The notes under the pieces: model-generated
What the model saw: the letters and a program-made list of their open reading frames with translations, nothing else
Database searches by the model: none
What the model was told of the DNA's origin: nothing
Translations under genes and position numbers: made by a program
Part shown: piece by piece, positions 8,901-16,265 of the stretch
How the letters are laid out: the number at the start of each line of letters is the position of its first letter
Position numbering within the stretch: the stretch's first letter is position 1
Assembly: GCA_016934745.1 (NCBI GenBank)
Contig: JAFGSF010000005.1
Span: 1-39,828, forward strand
DNA length: 39,828 nt
Source of the DNA: Candidatus Aminicenantota bacterium
GTDB taxonomy: Bacteria > Acidobacteriota > Aminicenantia > UBA2199
Direction of reading: 5' to 3'

Positions 8901-9569
8901 AGTCGGCTGTTGGCTAAAAAACATTTGCAAAGCTTCGATCAGCTGCGGATAAGGGGAATTTTTTTCCAAACCGCTGTCGTCAAATAATTCGCGGAAAGGA
9001 GCAAAAGCCGGATTCATGTTTGCCAGCCAGAGCAACAGGATTTCTTCAAGGATGACTTCGCGGTTGCTGATTCCATGGCTGATGCTCAACAGGTACTCTT
9101 CGGCATGAACTTGTTCCGAGTAGACCGGCAGTGCCGGGAAATCGATGCAGAAATGAAGCAAGACTTTTTTAAGGTGGGCGCCCCCCAGTTTTTCCCCAAG
9201 CTCCTCGAGGGCTTTTTTAAAAACCTGGGGATTGACCTGCTCGCGATAAAGCCCGACCACGAAATGCAAGATTTCATCGATCAGGCCCATGGCGTTCAAA
9301 GCCCCGGGCTTGATGACTTTTTCCGGAACATTGAGCTCCCGCCTTTTCTCATTCAAGCGCTGCGCAAAAAGCCGTGTGGCAACAAAATCCGGCAGGATCA
9401 CATTGCCGTGCAGTGTAAAAAATGCCTGGTTGAAATGGTAAACGTTACGGCAGTTTCGCGAGATATGGAACTCCCTGGCCGCCCCCCGGCCGCCAGCCCC
9501 CCCGGCGGCCACTTTCTGCAGACTCACGCACAAGGCAGAGAATAAGCAACGGTCCGATTCAGTATTCAT
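5973..9569 (-). CDS. Large GH13 (alpha-amylase family) glycosidase-like protein
   Basis: A 1198-residue protein with a GH13 barrel in its middle (about 325-760). Conserved regions are visible: region I DMVPNHMG near 423, region II IRFDAAMT with the nucleophile D544, region III LLAEAFW with the acid/base E609, and region IV SNPDEET with the third acid D670. The usual His of region IV (NHD) is Pro. About 320 mostly helical residues precede the barrel and about 430 follow it, neither recognised. There is no signal peptide, so it is probably cytoplasmic and may act on storage glucan or a glycosyl donor; specificity is unknown. The start is uncertain: the ATG at 9569 has no good SD, and the first 30 residues are a low-complexity Ala/Gly-rich stretch. 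Confidence 0.8.
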   Translation of the reverse strand: MNTESDRCLFSALCVSLQKVAAGGAGGRGAAREFHISRNCRNVYHFNQAFFTLHGNVILPDFVATRLFAQRLNEKRRELNVPEKVIKPGALNAMGLIDEILHFVVGLYREQVNPQVFKKALEELGEKLGGAHLKKVLLHFCIDFPALPVYSEQVHAEEYLLSISHGISNREVILEEILLLWLANMNPAFAPFRELFDDSGLEKNSPYPQLIEALQMFFSQQPTFGPDRQDLIAMLRSPALAYPDSLSAQLKYMQEKWGLLLGKFSTRFLASLDVIREEEKTFLPGQGPSSVFTVETQLGSEEAAEKFSIDREWMPNLVLLAKTVYVWLDQLGKKYGRAITTLEHIPDEELDSLARWGFTGLWLIGIWERSPASRRIKQKCGNPEALASAYSLYRYEVAADLGGEKALQDLKRRAESRGIRLASDMVPNHMGIDSPWVCEHPEWFVSLEQSPFPAYTFSGEDISQDPQVAIYLEDHYYDRSDAAVVFKWVERKSGVVHYIYHGNDGTRMPWNDTAQLNYLHFKVREAVIQTILSVARKFPIIRFDAAMTLTRRHYQRLWYPQPGSGGDIPSRSGLGMSQEQFDSHMPKEFWRDVVDRVAREAPDTLLLAEAFWLMESYFVRNLGMHRVYNSAFMHFLKDEDNGKFRTSLKNVLEYNPEILKRFVNFMSNPDEETALAQFGNGDKYFGTCTLMVTLPGLPMFGHGQIEGFKEKYGMEYRKAYRDERPDRDLVRRHEKQIFPLLKKRSLFSGVRNFLLYDFFTAAGVVDENVIAFSNWHQDERCLVIYNNCFGQAFGSLKMSAAFVQGGDPGASRSLIQKSIAQGLELPDGNNQFVVFRDMVSQLKYIRNCRQLHASGLAIEMGSYQTHVFIDFKEMVDDATGSLARLDAYLHGRGTESLEKTGREMSLQPMHRALREICRMDILTSLMDIFHGQPDNKTETSFWQDLEGKVFNLLSLVPESALDARRSNKEAEALLDSLLRLRTFFRSKKKYPGTGAGNVPSGLKYLQEQFAEKPEIERLFILKLLVQALVETRGEEQADDRVWFSEWILDGVLNEILNHWGFSESEAEKALKMIRVASGLKTVIRTQSSVLLKAGESAAVAAEKLINVMIHDHDIRSLLQVHQYRNEEFFNQEAFSNFCAWLTILILWELHQQGKDAIAAVNPTADEVLNVMNFLPVLAAKADYRLKLFLERLTEFPQE

Positions 9570-9719
9570 GACTTGATTATTAATGATATAATACCGGAAC
9601 GAACAGTTTCATTCATCCTCACCTTGACCTCCCTCAGGGTATCGCAGGGAAATTCATACACTATCACGATAGCATAATCAGAAAATGAAATAAACAGCCG
9701 GCAACATTTTTTTGCACCG

Positions 9720-10949
9720 TCACGGGTTGGTCGCTGAGCTTGGGCTGGGATTGAAAAAAGTAAAAAGCAGCAGTGCCAAGAAAGCCATGGCGGCTCCGAA
9801 ATAAAACGGTGCGGAAGGACCGAAGCCCTTCCATGCGCCGATGCCGCTCCACAGGGCCCCGGCGATCAGTGACGCCGGCAGATCAGTAAGACCGAGAACG
9901 GCATGGTACGTGCCGTAAGCCATGCCGCGACGAGCGACCGGGACAAAGTCAGCGACCATGGCTTTAGCCGTACCGTAGCTTAAACCGTAATACGCTCCGT
10001 ACATGATGTACAGAACGACTATATGAAGGGACGACTGGGCGACGGCCAACCCCAGATAGGTGATAACGTAAAAGGTCCAGCCAGTCATGATAATTCGCCG
10101 TCGCCCGACACGATCGGACAACTTGCCGGCTGGCAGCGAGATGATGGTATATACAAAATTGAAGGCGATCAGCATGGCGAAAATTCCGGCTATGGACAAG
10201 CCGCGCTCCTGGGCGCGTAGAATGATGAATGCGTCACTTGAATTGCCCAGCTCAAAAATTCCCACAATCAGAATGAAAATGATATATTTTTTCCCGAGTG
10301 ACTTTAAGGCAAACCTGGGCGGAGTAGCTCCCCCGCTTACGGGAACATCCCTGGCGCCAGCAGCCAGAATGACCACCGCCAAAGCAGCGGGCAAAAGGCT
10401 GGCCAATACCAGGATTTGAAACGTGTGGGCTTTTAAATCAGTACCGCCGCTTTGCAGAAACCAGATAATCAAGAAAGCCGCCAGCAATCCAACGAAAGCA
10501 CCGGCCGTATCGGCGGCGCGGTGAAAACCGAAAGCAAACCCGCGTTGGGACGGATCGGTGGAATCGGCGACCAGGGCGTCACGGGGAGCAGTGCGTACGC
10601 CCTTGCCGACACGATCTCCCCAGCGGGCGGCTGCCACCAATCCCCAGGAATGAGCGAAATAAAACAGGGGTTTGCTCAGAGCCGAGATCCCGTAACCCAG
10701 AACGGCCAGCATTTTCCTTTTTTTAAGCTTATCGGAAATCCAGCCGGAGTAAAGTTTTAAAAAACTGGCAGTGGATTCGGCCATGCCCTCGATCAAACCA
10801 ATCAGGCTGGTTTTTACGCCCAATACGTTTCTTAAAAAAAGCGGCAAGGTGTTGACAATCATTTCACTGGACACATCGGTCAGGAAACTGGTGATGGCCA
10901 TGATCCAGACGTTGCGCGGTATTTTTGGGGGAGTTTTTTCAGTATCCAT
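9720..10949 (-). CDS. MFS transporter
   Basis: A 409-residue major facilitator with about 12 hydrophobic helices and a charged central loop after helix 6. The cytoplasmic 2-3 loop holds the family signature as SGWISDKLKKRK, and the equivalent in the C-terminal half is GKLSDRVGRRR. The stretch DRVGKGVRTAPRDAL marks a prokaryotic MFS subgroup found in many environmental genomes with no known substrate. It lies upstream of the GH13 gene on the same strand (150-nt gap) and divergent from znuA across a 69-nt spacer. A TAAAAT hexamer at 10959-10964 lies 9 nt before the ATG, with no SD and no good -35, so a near-leaderless start is possible. Confidence 0.85.
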   Translation of the reverse strand: MDTEKTPPKIPRNVWIMAITSFLTDVSSEMIVNTLPLFLRNVLGVKTSLIGLIEGMAESTASFLKLYSGWISDKLKKRKMLAVLGYGISALSKPLFYFAHSWGLVAAARWGDRVGKGVRTAPRDALVADSTDPSQRGFAFGFHRAADTAGAFVGLLAAFLIIWFLQSGGTDLKAHTFQILVLASLLPAALAVVILAAGARDVPVSGGATPPRFALKSLGKKYIIFILIVGIFELGNSSDAFIILRAQERGLSIAGIFAMLIAFNFVYTIISLPAGKLSDRVGRRRIIMTGWTFYVITYLGLAVAQSSLHIVVLYIMYGAYYGLSYGTAKAMVADFVPVARRGMAYGTYHAVLGLTDLPASLIAGALWSGIGAWKGFGPSAPFYFGAAMAFLALLLFTFFNPSPSSATNP

Positions 10950-10981
10950 ATTTGTTTCATTTTATCACTATTTTGAAGATT

Positions 10982-11009
10982 TTGTATATCGTGGCGATTC
11001 TGGTACAAT
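10982..11009 (+). promoter_or_regulatory. Promoter of znuACB; start codon near +1
   Basis: TTGTAT (10982-10987), 16-bp spacer, TACAAT (11004-11009). Only 9 nt separate the -10 from the znuA ATG, so the mRNA would have a leader of 0-3 nt and no SD. No clear Zur-type inverted repeat is seen. Confidence 0.55.
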
Positions 11010-11018
11010 AACAGACAT

Positions 11019-11936
11019 ATGAAAGAAGCTTGGCGAGCAAGAATTTTTTCACTCACAGTTGTTATTTTAATGGGCCAGGCATTTTGCTCTGCACCCAGGC
11101 CAATCGCAGAAAAACGGCTGCAGGTTGCGGCGACCATCTTTCCCCTGGTCGACATCATCCGCCATGTCAGCGGCGATTTCGTGAAGGTCATGCAGATACT
11201 TCCAGCCGGCGCCTCACCCCACACTTTCGACCTGACTCCGGCCCAGGTCAGGGAACTGCAGGAAGCGCGCATCATTTTCAAGATCGGCGGCGTGGACGAC
11301 TGGATCGACGCCATCGCCAACAGCCTGCCGCAGGCGGTGATCGTTACCTTGAACAGGGATATTGCCCTGCAACCGCTATCGGCAGAGGGGCACGTTCATA
11401 GCGCCGTCAAGGACGCCTACCACGAAGAATTCGACCCCCATTACTGGCTGCGCGCCGACAACGGCCAGATTATCGCCAGACAGATCAGCGAAGTGCTCGG
11501 CAAAATATTCCCAGGCCGGGCCGAAAGCTTCAGGATGAATTTTGCTGATTTCAGCAGGGAACTGGACTCCTTGCACCAGGAATTGATCGAGAAATTGTCC
11601 GGCCTTAAAAACAACAAAATGATCGTTTTCCATGATGCCTGGCGTTATTTCGCCGCCGCCTACGGGCTGGAGATTGCGGCCGTGTTCCAGTCTTCTCCGG
11701 GACGGGAGCCTACCCCCCGTGAACTGCGCGATCTTTACTCCCTGGTCAAAAAATACTCGTTCAAAATCATTTTTTCCGAACCGCAACTGCCCAAGGCGAG
11801 CATCGAGCCATTGCTCCGGGACCTGGGATTGCAGCTGGTCATCCTTGATCCGCTGGGCGGGACCGATGCCAACGATTCGTATGCCCGGATGCTGCGGCGC
11901 AACGCCCTGGCCATCCACCGCGCCCTGGAGCGCTGA
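11019..11936 (+). CDS. znuA: Zinc/manganese ABC transporter substrate-binding protein (ZnuA-like)
   Basis: A 305-residue periplasmic metal-binding protein of the cluster A-I (TroA/ZnuA) family. The N-terminal hydrophobic segment FSLTVVILMG is a signal peptide. Mature-protein signatures are IFPLVDIIRHVSG, the first ligand His in AGASPHTFD, a second His in FDPHYW, a third in VFHDAWRYFA, and the late acidic ligand in ILDPLGG. The loop between the first two His is short (only HVH), unlike the long His-rich loop of many zinc-specific ZnuA proteins, so manganese or iron cannot be excluded. The stop is 2 nt before the ATPase gene. Initiation is probably leaderless from the promoter just upstream. 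Confidence 0.9.
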   Translation: MKEAWRARIFSLTVVILMGQAFCSAPRPIAEKRLQVAATIFPLVDIIRHVSGDFVKVMQILPAGASPHTFDLTPAQVRELQEARIIFKIGGVDDWIDAIANSLPQAVIVTLNRDIALQPLSAEGHVHSAVKDAYHEEFDPHYWLRADNGQIIARQISEVLGKIFPGRAESFRMNFADFSRELDSLHQELIEKLSGLKNNKMIVFHDAWRYFAAAYGLEIAAVFQSSPGREPTPRELRDLYSLVKKYSFKIIFSEPQLPKASIEPLLRDLGLQLVILDPLGGTDANDSYARMLRRNALAIHRALER

Positions 11937-11938
11937 CC

Positions 11939-12646
11939 ATGCCCCCCATCCTGGAAGTAAAAAACCTGAGCGTGCGTTTTGCGGGGAACACGGCGCTCGA
12001 CCACGTCAGCTTCACCATTGAAAAAGACGCGATCATCGCCGTGATCGGTCCCAACGGCTCGGGAAAAACCACCCTGCTGAAAGCGATCCTCGGCCTGGTC
12101 CCCTACCATGGCGAGATCCGGCTTTTTGCCAGCACGGTGCGCCAAGTCTTGCCGCAATTGGGCTATGTCCCGCAGCGCTTCGCCTTTGACACCACCTTCC
12201 CGCTTACCGTCGAAGAATTCATCAATCTAACCTGCCGCAATCCGGAAAAACTGCCGGTCGGCGGGGTGCTCGAGGAAACCGGGATGAAGGATTTCAAGGG
12301 CAAGATGATCGGCGAGCTATCCGGCGGTCAGCTGCAGCGCGTGCTCCTCGCCCATGCCATGTTGCACCGCCCACGCATCCTCTTTCTCGATGAAGCCACC
12401 AGCGGCATTGACGTGGAGGGCTTGAGCGACTTCTATTCGACCATTCACCGCCTGAACCGAGAACACGGCGTGACCGTCATGATGGTGTCCCACGAGATCA
12501 GCATGGTCTACAAATTCTCCGATCGCATCATCTGTCTGAACCGCGACCTGATCTCACATGGGGAGACCAAAACGGCTTTAACTGGAGAAGTGCTGAAAAA
12601 ACTGTACGGCGACAACGCCGATCTGAGAATCCACGGCCATGGCTGA
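11939..12646 (+). CDS. znuC: Metal ABC transporter ATP-binding protein (ZnuC-like)
   Basis: A 235-residue ABC ATPase with Walker A GPNGSGKTTL near residue 38, Q-loop VPQRFAF, signature LSGGQLQRV, Walker B ILFLDEAT and the switch His in MVSHEI. It powers the importer with the adjacent binding protein and permease. The ATG follows the znuA stop by 2 nt, and its 3' end overlaps the permease start by 8 nt, so the three genes form a tight operon. The length and the short C-terminus are normal for the TroB/ZnuC family. Confidence 0.93.
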   Translation: MPPILEVKNLSVRFAGNTALDHVSFTIEKDAIIAVIGPNGSGKTTLLKAILGLVPYHGEIRLFASTVRQVLPQLGYVPQRFAFDTTFPLTVEEFINLTCRNPEKLPVGGVLEETGMKDFKGKMIGELSGGQLQRVLLAHAMLHRPRILFLDEATSGIDVEGLSDFYSTIHRLNREHGVTVMMVSHEISMVYKFSDRIICLNRDLISHGETKTALTGEVLKKLYGDNADLRIHGHG

Positions 12647-13451
12647 ACTGCTGCAGCTGCCCTTTATGCAAAGGGCCCTGATTGCCGGGCTGGTCCTGGG
12701 CCTCCTGCTGGCCTACCTGGGGATTTTCGTCACCCTGCGCAGAATGGCCTTTTTCAGCGACGGCGTAGCCCATGCCGCCCTGGCTGGAGCGGCCATCGGG
12801 ATATTGACCCGCTTCAACCCCCTGGTTTCGGCGTTGATCTTCAGCATGCTGCTGGCCTGCCTGATCTACTGGCTCGAAAAGAAAAGCAGCCTTTCCAGCG
12901 ACGCAATCATCGGCATCCTTTTCACCAGCGGCATGGCCCTGGGCATCGTGTTGATCAGCTTGCGCAAGGGCTACCAGCCGGAACTGATCGGCTACCTTTT
13001 CGGAAACATCCTGGCCATCCGCCGCCAGGACCTGGCCCTGATAGTGATCCTGGCCTTCCTGATCGTGGCCTTTATCATCCGCAACAAGCGCAAGTTGACC
13101 CTGCTGGCCCTGGATAGGGAAATGGCCTACATGGCCGGCATCAATCCCGATTTCTATCAGCTTTTGCTCTATGTCATGCTGGCCTGCGCCCTGGTGCTGG
13201 GCATTCGCATTCTGGGGATCATCCTGGTCAGCGCCATCCTGATCGTCCCGGTTTCCACCGCCCGCCTTTTCAGCCGCTCCTTCAAAGCTCTGACGCTATG
13301 GACCGGGGTGATTGCCGAGGGCGTCATGATCGGCGGTTTGCTGCTTTCCTATTATCTGAACCTTCCCAGCGGCGCGGTCATCGTTCTCGTCGGCAGCACG
13401 GTCTTCATGCTGGCGTTCGCCGCCAGCATCTTGTGCCGCACGCAACATTAA
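12639..13451 (+). CDS. znuB: Metal ABC transporter permease (ZnuB-like)
   Basis: A 270-residue inner-membrane permease of the ABC-3 family with about eight hydrophobic helices. The typical early motif RRMAFFSDGVAHAALAG is present, where ATPase coupling and metal passage are placed in this family, as is the late ILGIILVSAILIVPVSTARL segment. The ATG overlaps the znuC stop by 8 nt, consistent with translational coupling. It is the last gene of the importer operon; a new promoter for the next gene appears 30 nt downstream. Confidence 0.92.
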   Translation: MAELLQLPFMQRALIAGLVLGLLLAYLGIFVTLRRMAFFSDGVAHAALAGAAIGILTRFNPLVSALIFSMLLACLIYWLEKKSSLSSDAIIGILFTSGMALGIVLISLRKGYQPELIGYLFGNILAIRRQDLALIVILAFLIVAFIIRNKRKLTLLALDREMAYMAGINPDFYQLLLYVMLACALVLGIRILGIILVSAILIVPVSTARLFSRSFKALTLWTGVIAEGVMIGGLLLSYYLNLPSGAVIVLVGSTVFMLAFAASILCRTQH

Positions 13452-13482
13452 ATGAAATGTTTTTTTACGGGGCCGGCAACTA

Positions 13483-13511
13483 TTGCAATAAGCGCATCTA
13501 TTCTTTATTAT
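13483..13511 (+). promoter_or_regulatory. Promoter of the small barrel protein gene
   Basis: TTGCAA (13483-13488), 17-bp spacer, TATTAT (13506-13511), 44 nt before the ATG at 13556, which has its own AAGGAG SD. This is a standard leadered promoter, in contrast to the leaderless ones elsewhere in the window. Confidence 0.6.
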
Positions 13512-13555
13512 CAATCGCCGGTATTCCAAAAAATCAATCCAACAAGGAGTTTATT

Positions 13556-14251
13556 ATGCCAAGAAAAAAACGCTGGGCAGTATGTCATCCGGCGCTCATT
13601 TTTTTCATTTTAGTAAGCTTCTCAACGCTCGTTTCATTTGCCAATCCGATTGAAGTGCAGCAGGAATCCAGCCCCCCCACGACCGGCAGCCGTATCGGGT
13701 TGGCAATCCTGTGCGGCGGCGGTTCTCTGAACAGTTATTTCGCCAATGGGTTGGCCTGCGGCGCAGCATTCAGCTTAGGCCTCAGCAAGAATATCGCCAT
13801 TGAACTCGCCGGACTATTTATATACGGTAGCGGGGAAAGTGACCCGGAAACTCTTTACGAGGGGAAATTAGCCATCATGCCGATGCAACTCAGCTTGCTG
13901 GGACGTTTCCCGATCAGCAGGAAACTCACTCCGTACATACTTGCCGGCGGCAGTTATTTCCTCAACCGTTTCGCCTTGGACCGTTCGGTCGCGAATGGCT
14001 GGGATGACTTGGGAATCACCCTGACGCAACAAATAGACAACGTCTTTGGTTTCCATCTGGGTGCCGGCTTGGAGTTTGCCATGGCATCTGCCTGGTCCTT
14101 GGTGGTCGATGCGCGCTACTGCGTGGGCAACACCCAGGGCGACTGGATCATCCGGGACAACATCAGTGGCGTGGAAACTGACGGAACTTTCAGCAACCTC
14201 GATCTGAACACCCTGTTTTTTTCGATCGGGTTGAAATATTTTTTCAAGTAA
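13556..14251 (+). CDS. Outer-membrane beta-barrel protein (OmpW/OmpA-barrel-like)
   Basis: A 231-residue secreted protein. The N-terminus MPRKKR followed by a hydrophobic stretch ending VSFANP is a signal peptide. The remainder consists of short amphipathic strands with Gly-rich turns (LGAGLEFAMAS, LSLLGRFPIS), typical of a small eight-stranded barrel, and ends in an aromatic-rich strand (GLKYFFK). The terminal residue is Lys after FF, slightly off the usual BAM signal. The start at 13556 was chosen for its AAGGAG SD seven bases upstream. It is followed after 15 nt by the subtilase gene and is probably cotranscribed with it. The exact family is not recognised; function is structural or unknown. 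Confidence 0.7.
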   Translation: MPRKKRWAVCHPALIFFILVSFSTLVSFANPIEVQQESSPPTTGSRIGLAILCGGGSLNSYFANGLACGAAFSLGLSKNIAIELAGLFIYGSGESDPETLYEGKLAIMPMQLSLLGRFPISRKLTPYILAGGSYFLNRFALDRSVANGWDDLGITLTQQIDNVFGFHLGAGLEFAMASAWSLVVDARYCVGNTQGDWIIRDNISGVETDGTFSNLDLNTLFFSIGLKYFFK

Positions 14252-14266
14252 TCCGGGAGGAGCAAG

Positions 14267-15955
14267 ATGAAACATTATGCCAAAATGATTCGATGGACCA
14301 TTTTGGGGATGGCATTTTCAGGCACGCTGGCGATGCTTGCGGCGGGCCGATCAGCGGCAAATAATTTGTTTCCATTGTCGTCCGTCCCGCCGGAAAATGA
14401 ATTCGACCTGTACAAACACCCCAAAATCGACAGTTCACTCTGCCGCTTGATCCATATTTTCCGTACTCAAGGTTATGCTGCCATGAAGCAGATGGCGGAT
14501 CAGCTTCAGATCGGTTTCTCTGGCGACTTGCTGCGCTTGACCGTGGTCAGTGAAGAAGCCGGCGTCATAACTACGACCAACGCGTCTGCCTCCGGGTTGA
14601 CCCCGCGCATTGTTTCCATGGGAGGTAAAGTGGAAACAAGCTATCGCAATGACATCCAAGCGCTATTGCCTGTCGACGCCATTATACATCTGGCCACTGA
14701 GGCCCACGTGCGCCGGATACGCTTGCCGCTCAAACCACGAACCTGCGCCATTGTCAGTGAAGGCGTTTATAAAACAGGGGCCGACTCCTGGCAGAACCTG
14801 GCTCCTTTCCACAACTCACAGGCAGTGAAAGTGGCCATACTGGACCTGGGATTTACCGATTATGAGAGACTACTGGGAACAGAGCTTCCGTCCAGCGTAA
14901 CGGCCAGATCATTTCGTAGCGACCGCAGAATGGACACCAATGTTCATGGCACGGCTTGCGCGGAAATCGTTCATGACATGGCGCCCAACGCCGAGCTCTA
15001 CCTGGTCAATTTCAACACCGATACCGAGCAGCACCAGGCAGTCGATTGGATCATCTCCCAGGGAGTCAACATCATTTCCTACTCCATTGGCTGGGCCAAT
15101 GCCGGCGACGGCAAAGGCACGGGCCCGATTACCCGGGACGTGGAAAGGGCCGCCCAGGCCGGCATTACCTGGTGCAGTGCCGCCGGGAATGATGCCCGGG
15201 TTCACTGGGAAGGGACATTCGCGGATCCCAACAGCAATCAATTTCACAATTTTCCCGACAACGATGAATTCCTGGAAATCACCCTTCCCCCCCAGCAAGA
15301 ACTTTGGGTTTCCATGAACTGGGATGATTGGGGCGCCTGGAACGGTATCAACTATAGCGGTTCTGCCAATGATTACGATCTGTTATTTTACGTCAAGTCA
15401 GGCGGTTCATGGTCTTATCTTTTTAGTTCGGACAATGCTCAGAATGGCGCGGGTTCATGGCCCACCGAAGAAAATGGCATATATAACGACTCGGCGACCA
15501 CGCGAACCATCGGTTTGCGGATCTTGAAATACAACGCGATCCGAAATTGCAAAATGGAGATATTTGCCTGGGGTGTCAGCGGTCCCATTGAGTACAATGT
15601 GCCTGAAGGCAGCCTGACCATCCCGGCCGACTCCCCCTATGGCATCGCCCTGGGTGCCAGCGACGTCACCTCAGACGCCTATCACAACTACAGCTCCCGC
15701 GGCCCGACCCATGACGGCCGCATCAAACCCGATTTTGCCGCCCCATCCGGAACATCGGGATGGACGTACGGCTCTCACGGCTTTTACGGTACCTCCTCAT
15801 CCACTCCGCACATGGCCGGCGCCTTCGCACTTTTAAAGGGAAAAACCCCCTTTTCACTTTCGCAAGTCCTTGACATCATCACTACCCGCGCCCTGGACCT
15901 GGGCGACCCGGGGCAGGACAATAAGTTCGGCAAAGGCAGATTGAAGCTGAAATAG
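14267..15955 (+). CDS. Secreted subtilisin-like serine protease (peptidase S8)
   Basis: A 562-residue exported subtilase with a signal peptide to about residue 33 and a prodomain-like region to about 180. The catalytic triad is D193 (AILDLGF), H227 (NVHGTACA) and S510 (GTSSSTPHMAGA), with oxyanion Asn N308 in SAAGND. Between N308 and S510 lies a roughly 110-residue beta-rich insert with acidic, aromatic and Gly patterns (WVSMNWDDWG, DYDLLFYV) resembling a PPC-type calcium-binding sandwich. It has a clear GGAGG SD. There is no sorting domain or C-terminal extension, so it is probably periplasmic or secreted. It forms a pair with the barrel gene upstream. Its substrate is unknown. Confidence 0.9.
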   Translation: MKHYAKMIRWTILGMAFSGTLAMLAAGRSAANNLFPLSSVPPENEFDLYKHPKIDSSLCRLIHIFRTQGYAAMKQMADQLQIGFSGDLLRLTVVSEEAGVITTTNASASGLTPRIVSMGGKVETSYRNDIQALLPVDAIIHLATEAHVRRIRLPLKPRTCAIVSEGVYKTGADSWQNLAPFHNSQAVKVAILDLGFTDYERLLGTELPSSVTARSFRSDRRMDTNVHGTACAEIVHDMAPNAELYLVNFNTDTEQHQAVDWIISQGVNIISYSIGWANAGDGKGTGPITRDVERAAQAGITWCSAAGNDARVHWEGTFADPNSNQFHNFPDNDEFLEITLPPQQELWVSMNWDDWGAWNGINYSGSANDYDLLFYVKSGGSWSYLFSSDNAQNGAGSWPTEENGIYNDSATTRTIGLRILKYNAIRNCKMEIFAWGVSGPIEYNVPEGSLTIPADSPYGIALGASDVTSDAYHNYSSRGPTHDGRIKPDFAAPSGTSGWTYGSHGFYGTSSSTPHMAGAFALLKGKTPFSLSQVLDIITTRALDLGDPGQDNKFGKGRLKLK

Positions 15956-15984
15956 TTGATCGAAAAAAGCAAGAAAGGACTATT

Positions 15985-16013
15985 ATTCAAGTTTTATTTT
16001 TTTTGAATTTTTT
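15985..16013 (+). terminator. Weak AT-rich hairpin plus T tract after the subtilase gene
   Basis: ATTCAA (15985-15990) can pair with TTGAAT (16003-16008) and is followed by T residues. The stem is short and has only one G-C pair, so the terminator call is tentative. It separates the plus-strand subtilase from the convergent tRNA-Asn. Confidence 0.25.
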
Positions 16014-16045
16014 AAAAGAGAAGCGTTTTGAGATTTGGCAGGCAA

Positions 16046-16121
16046 TGGCTCCTCAGGAGGGACTTGAACCCCCAACCTAATGGTTAACAGCCATCCGCTC
16101 TACCGATTGAGCTACTGAGGA
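16046..16121 (-). tRNA. tRNA-Asn (anticodon GTT), CCA encoded
   Basis: On the minus strand, acceptor TCCTCAG (from 16121) pairs with CTGAGGA, the discriminator is G and an encoded CCA ends at 16046. The D arm contains AGCTCAATCGGTAGAGC. The anticodon loop CTGTTAAC carries GTT, and the T loop is TTCAAGT. All 76 nt are present. Confidence 0.97.
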
Positions 16122-16132
16122 ACCCGAGAGAA

Positions 16133-16161
16133 ATTATAGCATTGTAACTCCTATGTGTCAA
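16133..16161 (-). promoter_or_regulatory. Consensus promoter of tRNA-Asn
   Basis: TTGACA (16156-16161), 17-bp spacer, TATAAT (16133-16138) on the minus strand: an exact sigma70 consensus, 11 nt before the tRNA 5' end. This supports the -35/-10 vocabulary used for the other promoters called in the window. Confidence 0.9.
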
Positions 16162-16231
16162 TCAATTAGATTATCCTTCCTTTCCATGCATGAGAAATCA
16201 AGGCATTGTAACTTCTGACCAGTCATTTCTT

Positions 16232-16259
16232 TTGTAATTCACCCAAAATCACTTATAAT
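16232..16259 (+). promoter_or_regulatory. Leaderless-type promoter of the RlmI-like gene
   Basis: TTGTAA (16232-16237), 16-bp spacer, TATAAT (16254-16259). Only 6 nt separate the -10 from the ATG at 16266, placing the start codon at +1. No SD is present. Confidence 0.7.
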
Positions 16260-16265
16260 ATTCCC

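Noticed and set aside
9661..9672. CTATCACGATAG palindrome between the MFS and GH13 genes
   Set aside because: Arms of only 5 bp and no U tract, compatible with chance. Not called as a terminator or operator.
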